Source: Hippophae tibetana
Lineage: Eukaryota; Streptophyta; Magnoliopsida; Rosales; Elaeagnaceae
Assembly: GCA_037013495.1 (NCBI GenBank)
Contig: CM072802.1
Span: 63,022,983-63,086,982 of the forward strand
Direction: 5' to 3'
DNA length: 64,000 bases
Shown here piece after piece: positions 32,515 to 46,660 of this stretch. Under the pieces are notes generated by a model. It did not search any database. It saw nothing but the letters and a program-made list of their open reading frames with translations, and was not told where the DNA came from. Position 1 is the stretch's first letter; each line of letters begins with the position of its first letter. The position numbers and the translations under genes are program-made.

Positions 32515-32531
32515 CCCCGGCAACGGCGCCA
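32515..32531 (-). promoter_or_regulatory. Primer-binding site of M (tRNA-Asp)
   Basis: The plus strand reads CCCCGGCAACGGCGCCA, the exact 3' end of plant tRNA-Asp (recalled from its well-known acceptor stem), so the minus-strand RNA is fully complementary to that tRNA. It lies six bases from the LTR edge. This is the best-preserved primer site in the window. Confidence 0.88.
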
Positions 32532-32537
32532 AAAACT

Positions 32538-34180
32538 TGATTAGCGAAAACCGGCATCGCCGAGTCTTGCCAATACTTTGGTTTTAATATTTATAAAACT
32601 CTCGCAAGTGCACGAATCATTTCGAAGAAAATGATAAGTATACTCCCAAGGTCGATCTAAGGAAGAAATGTATGTGGTTTTTAATTTATTATTCAAACTT
32701 TTAAAAACGAAATTAAATCCTAAACATCCTGTCACGATAGTTTGGTTTTTTTGTGTTCCTAATCTAATAACATAAAATAAACATATATACAGATTAATTA
32801 AATATAATCTAATAACATAAAAATAAACATAGATACAAATTCAATAAATATTTATCTAAAACTAAACATAGATACAGATTTAATAAATATTCATGCAAAT
32901 TTTTATCATTTATATTAGCGGAGTATTTATGGATATAATAACTAAATTAATTATGCTTGCTCATATTATCTAGGTTATTAAAGATATAAATTGATATTTT
33001 ATTGATTCTCTCTTTTTTATATAAATACCACCTTTGGTGGGGTTAGATATTCTTTGTTAACTAAACAAATCAATTAACACCTATGGGTGGGGTTGATAAC
33101 TAATATGCTTAATTAAATTAATTCCTTTTTCTAAGAGATTGAAAATGAACCATTTAAATGCCACCTTTGGTGGGGTTAGACAATTTAAACTTTATTCAAG
33201 GTGTCCAAATTAAACATAAGAATTTAATTATCCGAGTACTAACTTTCAAGTTTTAAAACCACTATTGAAAACATGTTGTCAATATATTTTCATATAATAA
33301 TTCTTATAAAAACTTTTGAAATAGAGTTTCACTCTAACTACCGGGCGATTGTACCAACAAATAAAAGAGCACTACTCTAAATTAGACCGGATAACTAAAC
33401 CTTAAAATCAAATTTTCATGTTTAAGTTTGTAATGAAAAATAATATATTTCTCTCTAACATTCTTAATATAAAATCTTGAATAAAAACAAAATCAATTCA
33501 TTTTAGAAATTTTCACCTATTTAATATTTCGCGAGCATGACAACGTTATTATTATATCATGTTTATAAACAGCTAGCAGAGTTAAATTTAATCACAGACA
33601 AATTAAATATAACATGTAAGAATAAAGCATAAAAATAACTGTAAAGAAAATAAAATCCTTACAGAACTTCGACGCTATTCCCGTTGCTAGAAAACCTCCA
33701 AGCGGAATTTGCACTCCCATTTATTGAATCAAAAACTAAATTATTACAAAAACATTACAAGTTCCTCTCAAAAAGAGAAGAACACTAAAACTATAAGAAT
33801 TGAACTAAAAACTAAGAACGAAACTAAGAAAAGCTTAGAAACTAAGAAAGAAACTAAGGAAAACTCAAAAACTAAGAAATGAGAGAAAGAAAGAAGAGAG
33901 AAGTGTGTTTTGAAGGTGTGTTTTGAAGTGAAGGGAAGGGGGGTATTTATAGGTGAGGATGGAGAGAAAAAAATGAGTAAAAAAATGTTAAAAAAATATT
34001 AAAAAATGTAAAAATGCGTATTGGAATTGCTGATGTCATTAATGACGTCAACATGACGTCACAGGGGCGGCTGCACGTGAAAAATGGGGCGAAAACGCGT
34101 TGGGTGCGCGGAGGGGCTGCTGCTGGGCGCTGCGCGCGCGCGCTGGGGCTGTCGCTACGCGCAGCTCGGCGCGCGTGAAC
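32538..34180 (-). repeat. 5' LTR of M, U3 end deleted
   Basis: Covers U5, R and the proximal U3, including TATA (33951-33944 on the minus strand), two TGACGTCA sites (34043-34050 and 34054-34061), CACGTG (34074-34079) and part of the GC tract. It stops at GGCGCGCGTGAAC, about 380 bp short of the LTR start, and joins satellite array B over a shared AAC. The core promoter therefore survives, the distal U3 does not. Confidence 0.9.
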
Positions 34181-37100
34181 CTAATATTTTATGATCAATA
34201 AATCTTAGATGATGAAAGGAATTGCGTCCAACAAGAACCAATAGTTTTGGCCGAATTTTCTATTTTTCATTATTTTACGAAGTTTGTCACTTCAAAAAAT
34301 GACTAAAAATACTTCCCGTGCCCATAAAATCATTGAAATTTCCAGTACGAGATGGAATATTATTATAAATATGTGTGGAAAAAATCGCCCCAAAATTCCA
34401 TCGTTTGACATGGTTTTGGCCACGGGGTGTTAGAGGTGCCCATCAATGCCCGCAACGGTGGCACCTCAAAACGAGGATTCCTTGTCATCTTCGTATTTCT
34501 ACCGTGCCAAACCTAATATTTTGTGATCAATAAATCTTAGATGATGAAAGGAGTTGCATCCAATAACAACCAATAGTTTTGGCCGAATATTCTATTTTTC
34601 ATGGTTTTCCGAAGTTTGTCACTTAAAAAAATGAAAAAACATATTTCCCGTGTGCATAAAATCATGAACTTTCTAGCACGAGATGCCATACTATTCTAAA
34701 CATGTGGGAAAAAAATCACATTAGAATTCCATCATTTGACATGGTTTTGCCCACGGGGTATTAGAGGTGCCCATCAATGCCCGCAACGGTGGCACCTCAA
34801 AATGACCATTCCTTGTCATCTTCGTATTTATACCATGCCAAACCTAATATTTTGTGATCAATAAATCTTAGATGATGAAAGGAATTGCATCCAACAAGAA
34901 CCAATAGTTTTGGCCGAATTTTCTATTTTTCATGATTTTTCGAAGACTTCAAAAAATGATAAAAATATTTCCCGTGTGCATAAAATCATGAACTTTCTAG
35001 CACGAGATGCCATACTATTCTAAACATGTGGGAAAAAAATCACATTAGAATTCCATCGTTTGACATGTTTTTGCCCACGGGGTATTAGAGGTGCCCATCA
35101 ATGCCCGCAACGGTGGCACCTCAAAACGAGGATTCCTTGTCATCTTCGTATTTCTACCGTGCCAAACCTAATATTTTGTGATCAATAAATCTTAGATGAT
35201 GAAAGGAATTGCATCCAACAAGAACCAATAGTTTGGGCCGAATTTTCTATTTTTCATGATTTTTCGAAGACTTCAAAAAATGACCAAAATTACTTCCCGT
35301 ACCAATAAAATCATGAAACTTTCTAGTTCGAGATGGCATATTATTATAAATATGTATGAAAAACATCGCCCCAAAATTCCATCGTTTGACATGGTTTTGC
35401 CCAAGGAGTGTTAGGGGTTCCTATCAATGCCCGCAACGGTGGCACCTCAAAACGAGCATTCCTTGTCATCATCGTATTTATACCCTGCTAAACCTAATAT
35501 TTTGTGATCAATAAATCTTAGATGATGAAAGGAATTGCATCCAACAAGAACCAATAGTTTTGGCCGAATTTTCTATTTTTCATCATTTCTTAGAAGTTTG
35601 TCATTTCAAAAAATGACTAAAAATACTTCCCGTGTGCATAAAATCATGAATTTTCCAGTACAAAATGGCATACTATTCTAAACATTTGTGAAGAAAATCG
35701 CCCTAAAATTCCATCGTTTGACAAAGTTTTGGCCACGGGGTGTTAGATGTGCCCATCAATGCCTCGAACGGTGTTACCTCAAAACGAGCATTCCTTGTCA
35801 TCTTCATATTTCTACCGTGCCAAACCTAATATTTTGTGATCAATAAATATTAGATGATCAAAGGAATTGCATCCAACAAGAACCAATAGTGTTGGTTGAA
35901 TTGTCTATTTTGTATGATTTTCCGAAGTTTGTGACTTCAAACAATGACTAAAAATACTTCCCGTGTCCATAAAATCATGAAACTTTCTAGTACGAGATGG
36001 AATTTTATTGTAAATATGTGTGAAAAAAGTCACCCCAAAATTGCATCGTTTGACATGGTTTTGCCCACGGAGTGTTAGATGTGCCATCAATGCCCGCAAC
36101 GGTGCCACCTCAAAACGAGTATTCCTTGTCATCTTCGTATTCATACCATACCAAAACTAATATTTTGTGATCAATAAATCTTAGATGGTGAAAGGAATTG
36201 CATCCAACAAGAACCAATAGTTTTGGCCGAATTTTCTATTTTTTATGATTTTCGAAGTTTGTGACTTCAAAAAATGACTAAAATTACTACCCTTGCCAAT
36301 AAAATCATGAAACTTTCCAGTACGAGATGGCATATTATTACAGATATGTGTGCAAAACATCCCCCCAAACTTCCATCGTTTGACATGGTTTTGCCCACGG
36401 AATGTTAGAGGTTTCTATCAATGCCCGCAACGGTGGCACCTCAAAATGAGCATTCCTTGTCATCTTCGTAATTATACCATGCCAAACCTAATATTTTCTG
36501 ATCAATAAATCTTAGATGATGAAAGGAATTGCATCCAACAAGAACCAATAGTTTTGGCCGAATTTTCTATTTTTCATGATTTTTCGAAGACTTCAAAAAA
36601 TGACTAAAAATAATTCCCGTGTGCATAAAATCGTGAACTTTTTAGTAGGAGATGTCATACTATTCTAAACATTTGTGAAAAACATCCCCCCAAAATTCAA
36701 TCGTTTGACATGGTTTTGCCCACGGAGTGTTAGAGGTGCCTATCAATGCACGCAACGGTAGCACCTCAAAACGAGCATTCCTTGTCATCTTCCTATTTAT
36801 ACCACGCCAAACCTAATATTTTATGATCAATAAATCTTAGATGATGAAAGGAATTGCGTCCAACAAGAACCAATAGTTTTGGCCGAATTTTATATTTTTC
36901 ATTATTTTACGAAGTTTGTCACTTCAAAAAATGAGTAAAAATACTTCCCGTGCCCATAAAATCATTGAAATTTCCAGTACGAGATGGAATATTATTATAA
37001 ATATGTGTGGAAAACATCGCCCCAAAATTCCATCATTTGACATGGTTTTGGCCACGGGGTGTTAGAGGTGCCCATCAATGCCCGCAACGGTGGCACCTCA

Positions 37101-39378
37101 AAACGAGGATTCCTTGTCATCTTCGTATTTCTACCGTGCCAAACCTATTATTTTGTGATCATTAAATCTTAGATGATGAAAGGAATTGCATCCAACAAGA
37201 ACAAATAGTTTTGGCCGAATTTTCTATTTTTCATGATTTTTCGAAGACTTCAAAAAATGACCAAAATTACTTCCCCTGCCAATAAAATCATGAAACTTTC
37301 CAGTTCGAGATGGCATATTATTATAAAAATGTATACAAAACATCGCCCCAAAATTCCATCGTTTGACATGGTTTTGCCCACGGAGTGTTATGAATTCCTA
37401 TCAATGCCCGCAACGGTGGCACCTCAAAACGAGCATTCCTTGTCATCATCGTATTTATACCCTGCCAAACCTAATACTTTGTGATCAATAAATCTTAGAT
37501 GATGAAAGGAATTGCATCCAACTAGAACCAATAGTTTTGGGCGAATTTTCTATTTTTCATGATTTTTCGAAGTCTTCAAAAAATGACTAAAAATACTTCC
37601 CGTGTGCATAAAATCATGAATTTTCCAGTACGAAATGGCATACTATTCTAAACATTATTGAAGAAAATCGCCCTAAAATTCCATCGTTTGACATAGTTTA
37701 GGCCACGGGTTTTTAGATGTGCCCATCAATGCCTCGAACGGTGTTACCTCAAAACGAGCATTCCTTGTCATCTTCGTATTTCTACCGTGCCAAACCTAAT
37801 ATTTTGTGATCAATAAATATTAGATGATCAAAGCAATTGCATCCAACAAGAACCAATATTGTTGGTTGAATTGTCTATTTTGTATGATTTTCCGAAGTTT
37901 GTGACTTCAAACAATGACTAAAAATACTTCCCGTGTCCATAAAATCATGAAACTTTCTAGTACGAGATGGAATTTTATTGTAAATATGTGTGAAAAAAGT
38001 TACCCCAAAATTGCATAGTTTGACATGGTTTTGCCCACGGAGTGTTAGAGGTGCCATCAATGCCCGCAACGGTGCCACCTCAAAACGAGTATTCCTTGTC
38101 ATCTTCGTATTCATACCATGCCAAACCTAATATTTTGTGATCAATAAATCTTAGATGGTGAAAGGAATTGCATCCAACAAGAACCAATAGTTTTGGCCGA
38201 ATTTTCAATTTTTTATGATTTTCGAAGTTTGTGACTTCAAAAAATGACTAAAATTACTTCCCTTGCCAATAAAATCAGGAAACTTTCCATTACGAGATTG
38301 CATATTATTATAGATATGTGTGCAAAACATCCCCCCAAAATTCCATCGTTTAACATGGTTTTGCCCATGGAATGTTAGAGGTTTCTAACAATTCCCGCAA
38401 TGGTGGCACCTCAAAACGACCATTCCTTGTCATCTTCGTATTTATACCATGCCAAACCTAATATCTTGTGATCATTAAATCTTAGATGATGACAGGAATT
38501 GCATCCAACAAGAACCAATAGTTTTGGCCAAATTTTCTATTTTTCATGATTTATCGAAGACTTCAAAAAATGACCCAACATAATTCCCGTGTGCATAAAA
38601 TCATGAACTTTTCAGTACGAGATGGCATACTATTGTAAACATTTTTGAAAAAAAATGCCCTAAAATTCCATCGTTTGACATGGTTTTGGCCACGGGGTGT
38701 TAGATTTGCCAATCAATGCCCGGAACGGTGTTACCTCAAAACGAGCATTCCTTGTCTTCTTCGTATTTCCAACCTTCCAAACCTAATATTTTGTGATCAT
38801 TAAATCTTAGATGATGAAAGGAATTGCATCCAACAAGAACCAATAGTTTTGGCCGAATTTTCTATTTTTCATGATTTTTCGAAGACTTCAAAAAATGATA
38901 AAAATATTTCCCGTGTGCATAAAATCATGAACTTTCCAGTACGAGATGGCATACTATTCTAAACATTTTTGAAAAAAAAATTCCCTAAAATTCCATCGTT
39001 TGACATGGTTTTGGCCACGGGGTGTTAGATGTGCCCATCAATGCCCGGAACAGTGTTACCTCAAAAATGAGCATTCCTTGTCATCTTCTTATTTCTGTCT
39101 TGCCAAACCTAATATTTTGTGATCTATAAATCTTAGATGATGAAAGGAGTTGCATCCAACAAGAACAAAAAGTTTTGGCCGAATTTTCTATTTTTCATGA
39201 TTTTCCGAAGTATGTCACTTAAAAAAATGAAAAAAAATATTGTCCTTGTGCATAAAATCATGAACTCTCCAGCACGAGATGCTATACTATTCTAAACATG
39301 TGTGAAAAAAATCGCCGAAAATTCCATCGTTTCACTTGCTTTTGCCCACGGGGTGTTAGAGGTGCTCATCAATGCCCG

Positions 39379-39862
39379 CAACGGTGGCACTTCAAAACGA
39401 GGATTCCTTGTCATCTTCGTATTTATACAATGCCAAACCTAATATTTTGTGATCAGTAAATCTTAGATGATGAAAGGAATTGCATCCAACAAGAACCAAT
39501 AGTTTTGGCCGAATTTTCTATTTTTCCTTATTTTTCGAAGATTTCAAAAAATGACTAAAAATACTTCCCGTGTGCATAAAATCATGAACTTTCCAGTACG
39601 AGATGACATACTATTCTAAACATTTTTGAATTTTGTTTTCCTAAAATTCCATCATTTGACATGGTTTTGGCCACGGGGTGTTAGATGTGCCCATCAATGG
39701 CCGGAACGGTGTTACCTCAAAATGAGCATTCCTTGTCATCTTCGTATTTCTACCGTGCCAAACGTAAAATTTTTGTGATCAATAAATCTTAGATGATGAA
39801 ATGAGTTGCATCCAATAAGAACCAATAGTTTTGGCCGAATTTTCTATTTTTCATGATTTTCC
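39379..39862 (+). repeat. Donor-like two-monomer patch (copy 1)
   Basis: Carries rare variants (GATCAGTAAATC, TTTTTCCTTATTT, CATTTTTGAATTTTGTTTTC, AACGTAAAATTTTTG) and appears base for base again at 43647-44130. Confidence 0.85.
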
Positions 39863-42800
39863 GAAGTTTGTCACTTAAAAAAATGAAAAAACATATTTCC
39901 CGTGTGCATAAAATCATGAACTCTCCAGCACGAGATGCCATATTATTCTAAACATGTGTGAAAAAAATCGCCGAAAAATCTATCGTTTCACTTGGTTTTG
40001 CCCACGGGGTGTTAGAGGTGCCCATCAATGCCCGCAACAGTGGCACCTCAAAACAACCATTCCTTGTCATCTTCATATTTATACCATGCCAAACCTAATA
40101 TTTTCTGATCAATAAATCTTAGATGATGAAAGGAATTGCATCCAACAAGAACCAATAGTTTTGGCCGAATTTTCTATTTTTCATGATTTTTCGAAGACTT
40201 CAAAAAATAACTAAAAATACTTCCCGTGTGCATAAAATCATGAACTTTCTAGTACGAGATGGCGTACTATTCTAAACATTTTTGAAAAATATTTCCCTAA
40301 AATTCCATCGTTTGACATGGTTTTGGCCACGGGGTGTTAGATGTGCCCATCAATGCCCGGAACGGTGTTACCTCAAAATGAGCATTCCTTGTCATCTTCG
40401 TATTTCTACCTTGCCAAACCTAATATTTTGTGATCAATAAATATTAGATGATCAAAGGAATTGCATCCAACAAGAACCAATAGTGTTGGTTGAATTGTCT
40501 ATTTTGTATGATTTTCCGAAGTTTGTGACTTCAAAAAATGACTAAAAATACTTCCTGTGCCCATAAAATAATGAACTTTCCAGTACGAGATGGCGTATTA
40601 TTCTAAACATTTTTGAAAAAAATTTCCCTAAAATTCCATCGTTTGACATGGTTTTGGCCACGGGGTGTTTGATGTGCCCATCAATGCCCGGAACGGTGTT
40701 ACCTCAAAATGAGCATTCCTTGTCATCTTCGTATTTCTACCGTGCCAAACCTAATATTTTGTGATCAATAAATATTAGATGATCAAAGGAATTGCATCCA
40801 ACAAGAACCAATAGTGTTGGTTGAATTGTCTATTTTGTATGATTTTCCGAAGTTTGTGACTTCAAACAATGACTAAAAATACTTCCCCTGTCCATAAAAT
40901 CATGAAACTTTCTAGTACGAGATGGAATTTTATTGTAAATATGTGTGAAAAAAGTCACCCCAAAATTGCATCGTTTGACATGGTTTTGCCCACGGAGTGT
41001 TAGAGGTGCCATCAATGCCCGCAACGGTGGCACCTCAAAACGAGTATTCCTTGTCATCTTCGTATTCATACCATGCCAAACCTAATATTTTGTGATCAAT
41101 AAATCTTAGATGGTGAAAGGAATTGCATCCAACAAGAACCAATAGTTTTGGCCGAATTTTCTATTTTTTATGATTTTCGAAGTTTGTGACTTCAAAAAAT
41201 GACTAAAATTACTGCCCTTGCCAATAAAATCATGAAACTTTCCAGTACGAGATGGCATATTATTATAGATATGTGTGCAAAACATCCCCCCAAAATTCCA
41301 TCGTTTGACATGGTTTTTCCCACGGAATGTTAGAGGTTTCTATCAATGCCCGCAACGGTGGCACCTCAAAATGAGCATTCCTTGTCATCTTCGTATTTAT
41401 ACCATGCCAAACCTAATATTTTCTGATCAATAAATCTTAGATGATAAAGGAATTGCTTCCAACAAGAACCAATAGTTTTGGCCGAATTTTCTATTTTTCA
41501 TGATTTTTGGAAGACTTCAAAAAATTACTAAAAATAATTCCCGTGTGCATAAAATCATGAAATTTTCAGTAGGAGATGGCATACTATTCTAAACATTTGT
41601 GAAAAACATCCCCCCAAAATTCAATCGTTTGACATGGTTTTGCCCACGGAGTGTTAGAGGTGTCTATCAATGCACGCAATGCTAGCACCTCAAAACGAGC
41701 ATTCCTTGTCATCTTCGTATTTATACCACGCCAAACCTAATATTTTATGATCAATAAATCTTAGATGATGAAAGGAATTGCGTCCAACAAGAACCAATAG
41801 TTTTGGCCGAATTTTCTATTTTTCATTATTTTACGAAGTTTGTCACTTCAAAAAATGACTAAAAATACTTCCTGTGCCCATAAAATCATTGAAATTTCCA
41901 GTACGAGATGGAATATTATTATAAATATGTGTGGAAAACATCGCCCCAAAATTCGATCGTTTGACATGGTTTTAGCCACGGGGTGTTAGAGGTGCCCATC
42001 AATGCCCGCAACGGTGGCATCTCAAAACGAGGATTCCTTGTCATCTTCGTATTTCTACCGTGCCAAACCTATTATTTTGTGATCATTAAATCTTAGATGA
42101 TGAAAGGAATTGCATCCAACAAGAAGCAATAGTTTTGGCCGAATTTTCTAATTTTCATGATTTTTCGAAGACTTCAAAAAACGACCAAAATTACTTCCCC
42201 TGCCAATAAAATCATGAAACTTTCCAGTTCGAGATGGTATATTATTATAAATATGTATACAAAACATCTCCCCAAAATTCAATCGTTTGACATGGTTTTG
42301 CCCATGGAGTGTTAGGGGTTCCTATCAATGCCCGCAACGGTGGCACCTCAAAACGAGCATTCCTTGTCATCATCGTATTTATACCCTGTCAAACCTAATA
42401 TTTTGTGATCAATAAATCTTAGATGATGAAAGGAATTGCATCCAATAAGAACCAATAGTTTTGGGCGAATTTTCTATTTTTCATGATTTTTCGAATTCTT
42501 CAAAAAATGACTAAAAATACTTCCCGTGTGCATAAAATCATGAATTTTCCTGTACGAAATGACATACTATTCTAAACATTTGTGAAGAAAATCGCCCTAA
42601 AATTCCATCGTTTGACATAGTTTTGGCCACGGGGTGTTAGATGTGCCCATCAATGTCTCGAACGGTGTTACCTAAAAACGAGCATTGCTTGTCATCTTCG
42701 TATTTCTACCGTGCCAAACCTAATATTTTGTGATCAATAAATATTAGATGATCAAAGGAATTGCATCCAACAAGAACCAATAGTGTTGGTTGAATTGTCT

Positions 42801-43646
42801 ATTTTGTATGATTTTCCGAAGTTGGTGACTTCAAACAATGACTAAAAATACTTCCCGTGTCCATAAAATCATGAAACTTTCAAGTACGAGATGGAATTTT
42901 ATTGTAAATATGTGTGAAAAAAGTCACCCCAAAATTGCATCGTTTGACATGGTTTTGCCCACGGAGTGGTAGAGGTGCCATCAATGCCCGCAACGGTGGC
43001 TCCTCAAAACGAGTATTCCTTGTCATCTTCGTATTCATACCATGCCAAACCTAATATTTTGTGATCAATAAATCTTGGATGGTGAAAGGAATTGCATCCA
43101 ACAAGAACCAATAGTTTTGGCAGAATTTTATATTTTTTATGATTTTCGAAGTTTTTGACTTCAAAAAATGACTAAAATTACTTCCCTTGCCAATAAAATC
43201 ATGAAACTTTCCAGTACGAGATGGCATATTATTACAGATATGTGTGCAAAACATCCCCCCAAACTTTCATCGTTTGACATGGTTTTGCCCACGGAATGTT
43301 AGAGGTTTCTATCAATGCCCGCAACGGTGGCACCTCAAAATGAGCATTCCTTGTCATCTTCGTATTTATACCATGCCAAACCTAATATTTTCTTATCAAT
43401 AAATCTTAGATGATGAAAGGAATTGCATCCAACAAGAACCAATAGTTTTGGCCGAATTTTCTATTTTTCATGATTTTTCAAAGACTTCAAAAAATGACTA
43501 AAAATAATTCCCGGGTGCATAAAATCATGAACTTTTCAGTACGAGATGGCATACTATTCTAAACATTTGTGAAAAACATCCCCCCAAAATTCAATCGTTT
43601 GACATGGTTTTGCCCACGGAGTGTTAGAGGTGCCTATCAATGCACG

Positions 43647-44130
43647 CAACGGTGGCACTTCAAAACGAGGATTCCTTGTCATCTTCGTATTTATACAATG
43701 CCAAACCTAATATTTTGTGATCAGTAAATCTTAGATGATGAAAGGAATTGCATCCAACAAGAACCAATAGTTTTGGCCGAATTTTCTATTTTTCCTTATT
43801 TTTCGAAGATTTCAAAAAATGACTAAAAATACTTCCCGTGTGCATAAAATCATGAACTTTCCAGTACGAGATGACATACTATTCTAAACATTTTTGAATT
43901 TTGTTTTCCTAAAATTCCATCATTTGACATGGTTTTGGCCACGGGGTGTTAGATGTGCCCATCAATGGCCGGAACGGTGTTACCTCAAAATGAGCATTCC
44001 TTGTCATCTTCGTATTTCTACCGTGCCAAACGTAAAATTTTTGTGATCAATAAATCTTAGATGATGAAATGAGTTGCATCCAATAAGAACCAATAGTTTT
44101 GGCCGAATTTTCTATTTTTCATGATTTTTC
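43647..44130 (+). repeat. Two-monomer patch (copy 2) inserted in a six-monomer unit
   Basis: Identical by eye to 39379-39862. It interrupts the local higher-order unit, changing the 42782 to 45403 interval from six monomers to eight. Confidence 0.82.
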
Positions 44131-46660
44131 AAAGACTTCAAAAAATGACTAAAAATAATTCCCGGGTGCATAAAATCATGAACTTTTCAGTACGAGATGG
44201 CATACTATTCTAAACATTTGTGAAAAACATCCCCCCAAAATTCAATCGTTTGACATGGTTTTGCCCACGGAGTGTTAGAGGTGCCTATCAATGCACGCAA
44301 CGGTAGCACCTCAAAACGAGCATTCCTTGTCATCTTCGTATTTATACCATGCCAAACCTAATATTTAATGATCAATAAATCTTAGATGATGAAAGGAATT
44401 GCGTCCAACAAGAACCAATAGTTTTAGCCGAATTTTCTATTTTTCATTATTTTACGAAGTTTGTCACTTCAAAAAATGACTAAAAATACTTCTCGTGCCC
44501 ATAAAATCATTGAAATTTCCAGTACGAGATGGAATATTATTATAAATATGTGTGGAAAACATCGCCCCAAAATTCCATCGTTTGACATGGTTTTGGCCAC
44601 GGGGTGTCAGAGGTGCCCATCAATGCCCGCAACGGTGGCACCTCAAAACGAGGATTCCTTGTCATCTTCGTATTTCTACCGTGCCAAACCTATTATTTTG
44701 TGATCATTAAATCTTAGATGATGAAAGGAATTGCATCCAACAAGAAGCAATAGTTTTGGCCGAATTTTCTATTTTTCATGATTTTTCGAAGATTTCAAAA
44801 AACGACCAAAATTACTTCCCCTGCCAATAAAATCATGAAACTTTCCAGTTCGAGATGGTATATTATTATAAATATGTATACAAAACATCTCCCCAAAATT
44901 CAATCGTTTGACATGGTTTTGCCCATGGAGTGTTAGGGGTTCCTATCAATGCCCGCAACGGTGGCACCTCAAAACGAGCATTCCTTGTCATCATCGTATT
45001 TATACCCTGTCAAACCTAATATTTTGTGATCAATAAATCTTAGATGATGAAAGGAATTGCATCCAATAAGAACCAATAGTTTTGGGCGAATTTTCTATTT
45101 TTCATGATTTTTCGAATTCTTCAAAAAATGACTAAAAATACTTCCCGTGTGCATAAAATCATGAATTTTCCAGTACGAAATAACATACTATTCTAAACAT
45201 TTGTGAAGAAAATCGCCCTAAAATTCCATCGTTTGACATAGTTTTGGCCACGGGGTGTTAGATGTGCCCATCAATGTCTCGAACGGTGTTACCTAAAAAC
45301 GAGCATTGCTTGTCATCTTCGTATTTCTACCGTGCCAAACCTAATATTTTGTGATCAATAAATATTAGATGATCAAAGGAATTGCATCAAACAAGAACCA
45401 ATAGTGTTGGTTGAATTGTCTATTTTGTATGATTTTCCGAAGTTGGTGACTTCAAACAATGACTAAAAATACTTCCCGTGTCCATAAAATCATGAAACTT
45501 TCAAGTACGAGATGGAATTTTATTGTAAATATGTGTGAAAAAAGTCACCCCAAAATTGCATCGTTTGACATGGTTTTGCCCACGGAGTGTTAGAGGTGCC
45601 ATCAATGCCCGCAACGGTGGCTCCTCAAAACGAGTATTCCTTGTCATCTTCGTATTCATACCATGCCAAACCTAATATTTTGTGATCAATAAATCTTAGA
45701 TGGTGAAAGGAATTGCATCCAACAAGAACCAATAGTTTTGGCAGAATTTTATATTTTTTATGATTTTCGAAGTTTTTGACTTCAAAAAATGACTAAAATT
45801 ACTTCCCTTGCCAATAAAATCATGAAACTTTCCAGTACGAGATGGCATATTATTACAGATATGTGTGCAAAACATCCCCCCAAACTTCCATCGTTTGACA
45901 TGGTTTTGCCCACAGAATGTTAGAGGTTTCTATCAATGCCCGCAACGGTGGCACCTCAAAATGAGCATTCCTTGTCATCTTCGTATTTATACCATGCCAA
46001 ACCTAATATTTTCTTATCAATAAATCTTAGATGATGAAAGGAATTGCATCCAACAAGAACCAATAATTTTGGCCGAATTTTCTATTTTTCATGATTTTTC
46101 AAAGACTTCAAAAAATGACTAAAAATAATTCCCGAGTGCATAAAATCATGAACTTTTCAGTACGAGATGGCATACTATTCTAAACATTTGTGAAAAACAT
46201 CCCCCCAAAATTCAATCGTTTGACATGGTTTTGCCCACGGAGTGTTAGAGGTGCCTATCAATGCACGCAACGGTAGCACCTCAAAACGAGCATTCCTTGT
46301 CATCTTCGTATTTATACCACGCCAAACCTAATATTTAATGATCAATAAATCTTAGATGATGAAAGGAATTGCGTCCAACAAGAACCAATAGTTTTAGCCG
46401 AATTTTCTATTTTTCATTATTTTACGAAGTTTGTCACTTCAAAAAATGACTAAAAATACTTCTCGTGCCCATAAAATCATTGAAATTTCCAGTACGAGAT
46501 GGAATATTATTATAAATATGTGTGGAAAACATCGCCCCAAAATTCCATCGTTTGACATGGTTTTGGCCACGGGGTGTCAGAGGTGCCCATCAATGCCCGC
46601 AACGGTGGCACCTCAAAACGAGGATTCCTTGTCATCTTCGTATTTCTACCGTCCCAAACC
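44125..46660 (+). repeat. 1970-bp higher-order duplication in array B
   Basis: 44125-44690 recurs at 46095-46660 with the same rare variants (ATTTAATGATC, TTTTAGCCG, GGGGTGTCAG), a shift of 1970 bp or six monomers. Confidence 0.8.

Larger units (their letters stand above)
20682..34180 (-). mobile_element. M: minus-strand Athila element close to E1, broken and carrying a nested solo LTR
   Basis: Read on the minus strand: truncated 5' LTR (34180-32538), primer site (32531-32515), leader, gag1 (broken), spacer, gag2-pol (two stop codons plus a solo LTR insertion), 3' non-coding region, and a 3' LTR of 170 bp (20851-20682). Coding and non-coding parts are almost the same as E1, including the tandem gag. 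Both LTR ends now join satellite sequence, so the element was probably inside the satellite array when the flanks were deleted. No target duplication survives. Confidence 0.92.
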
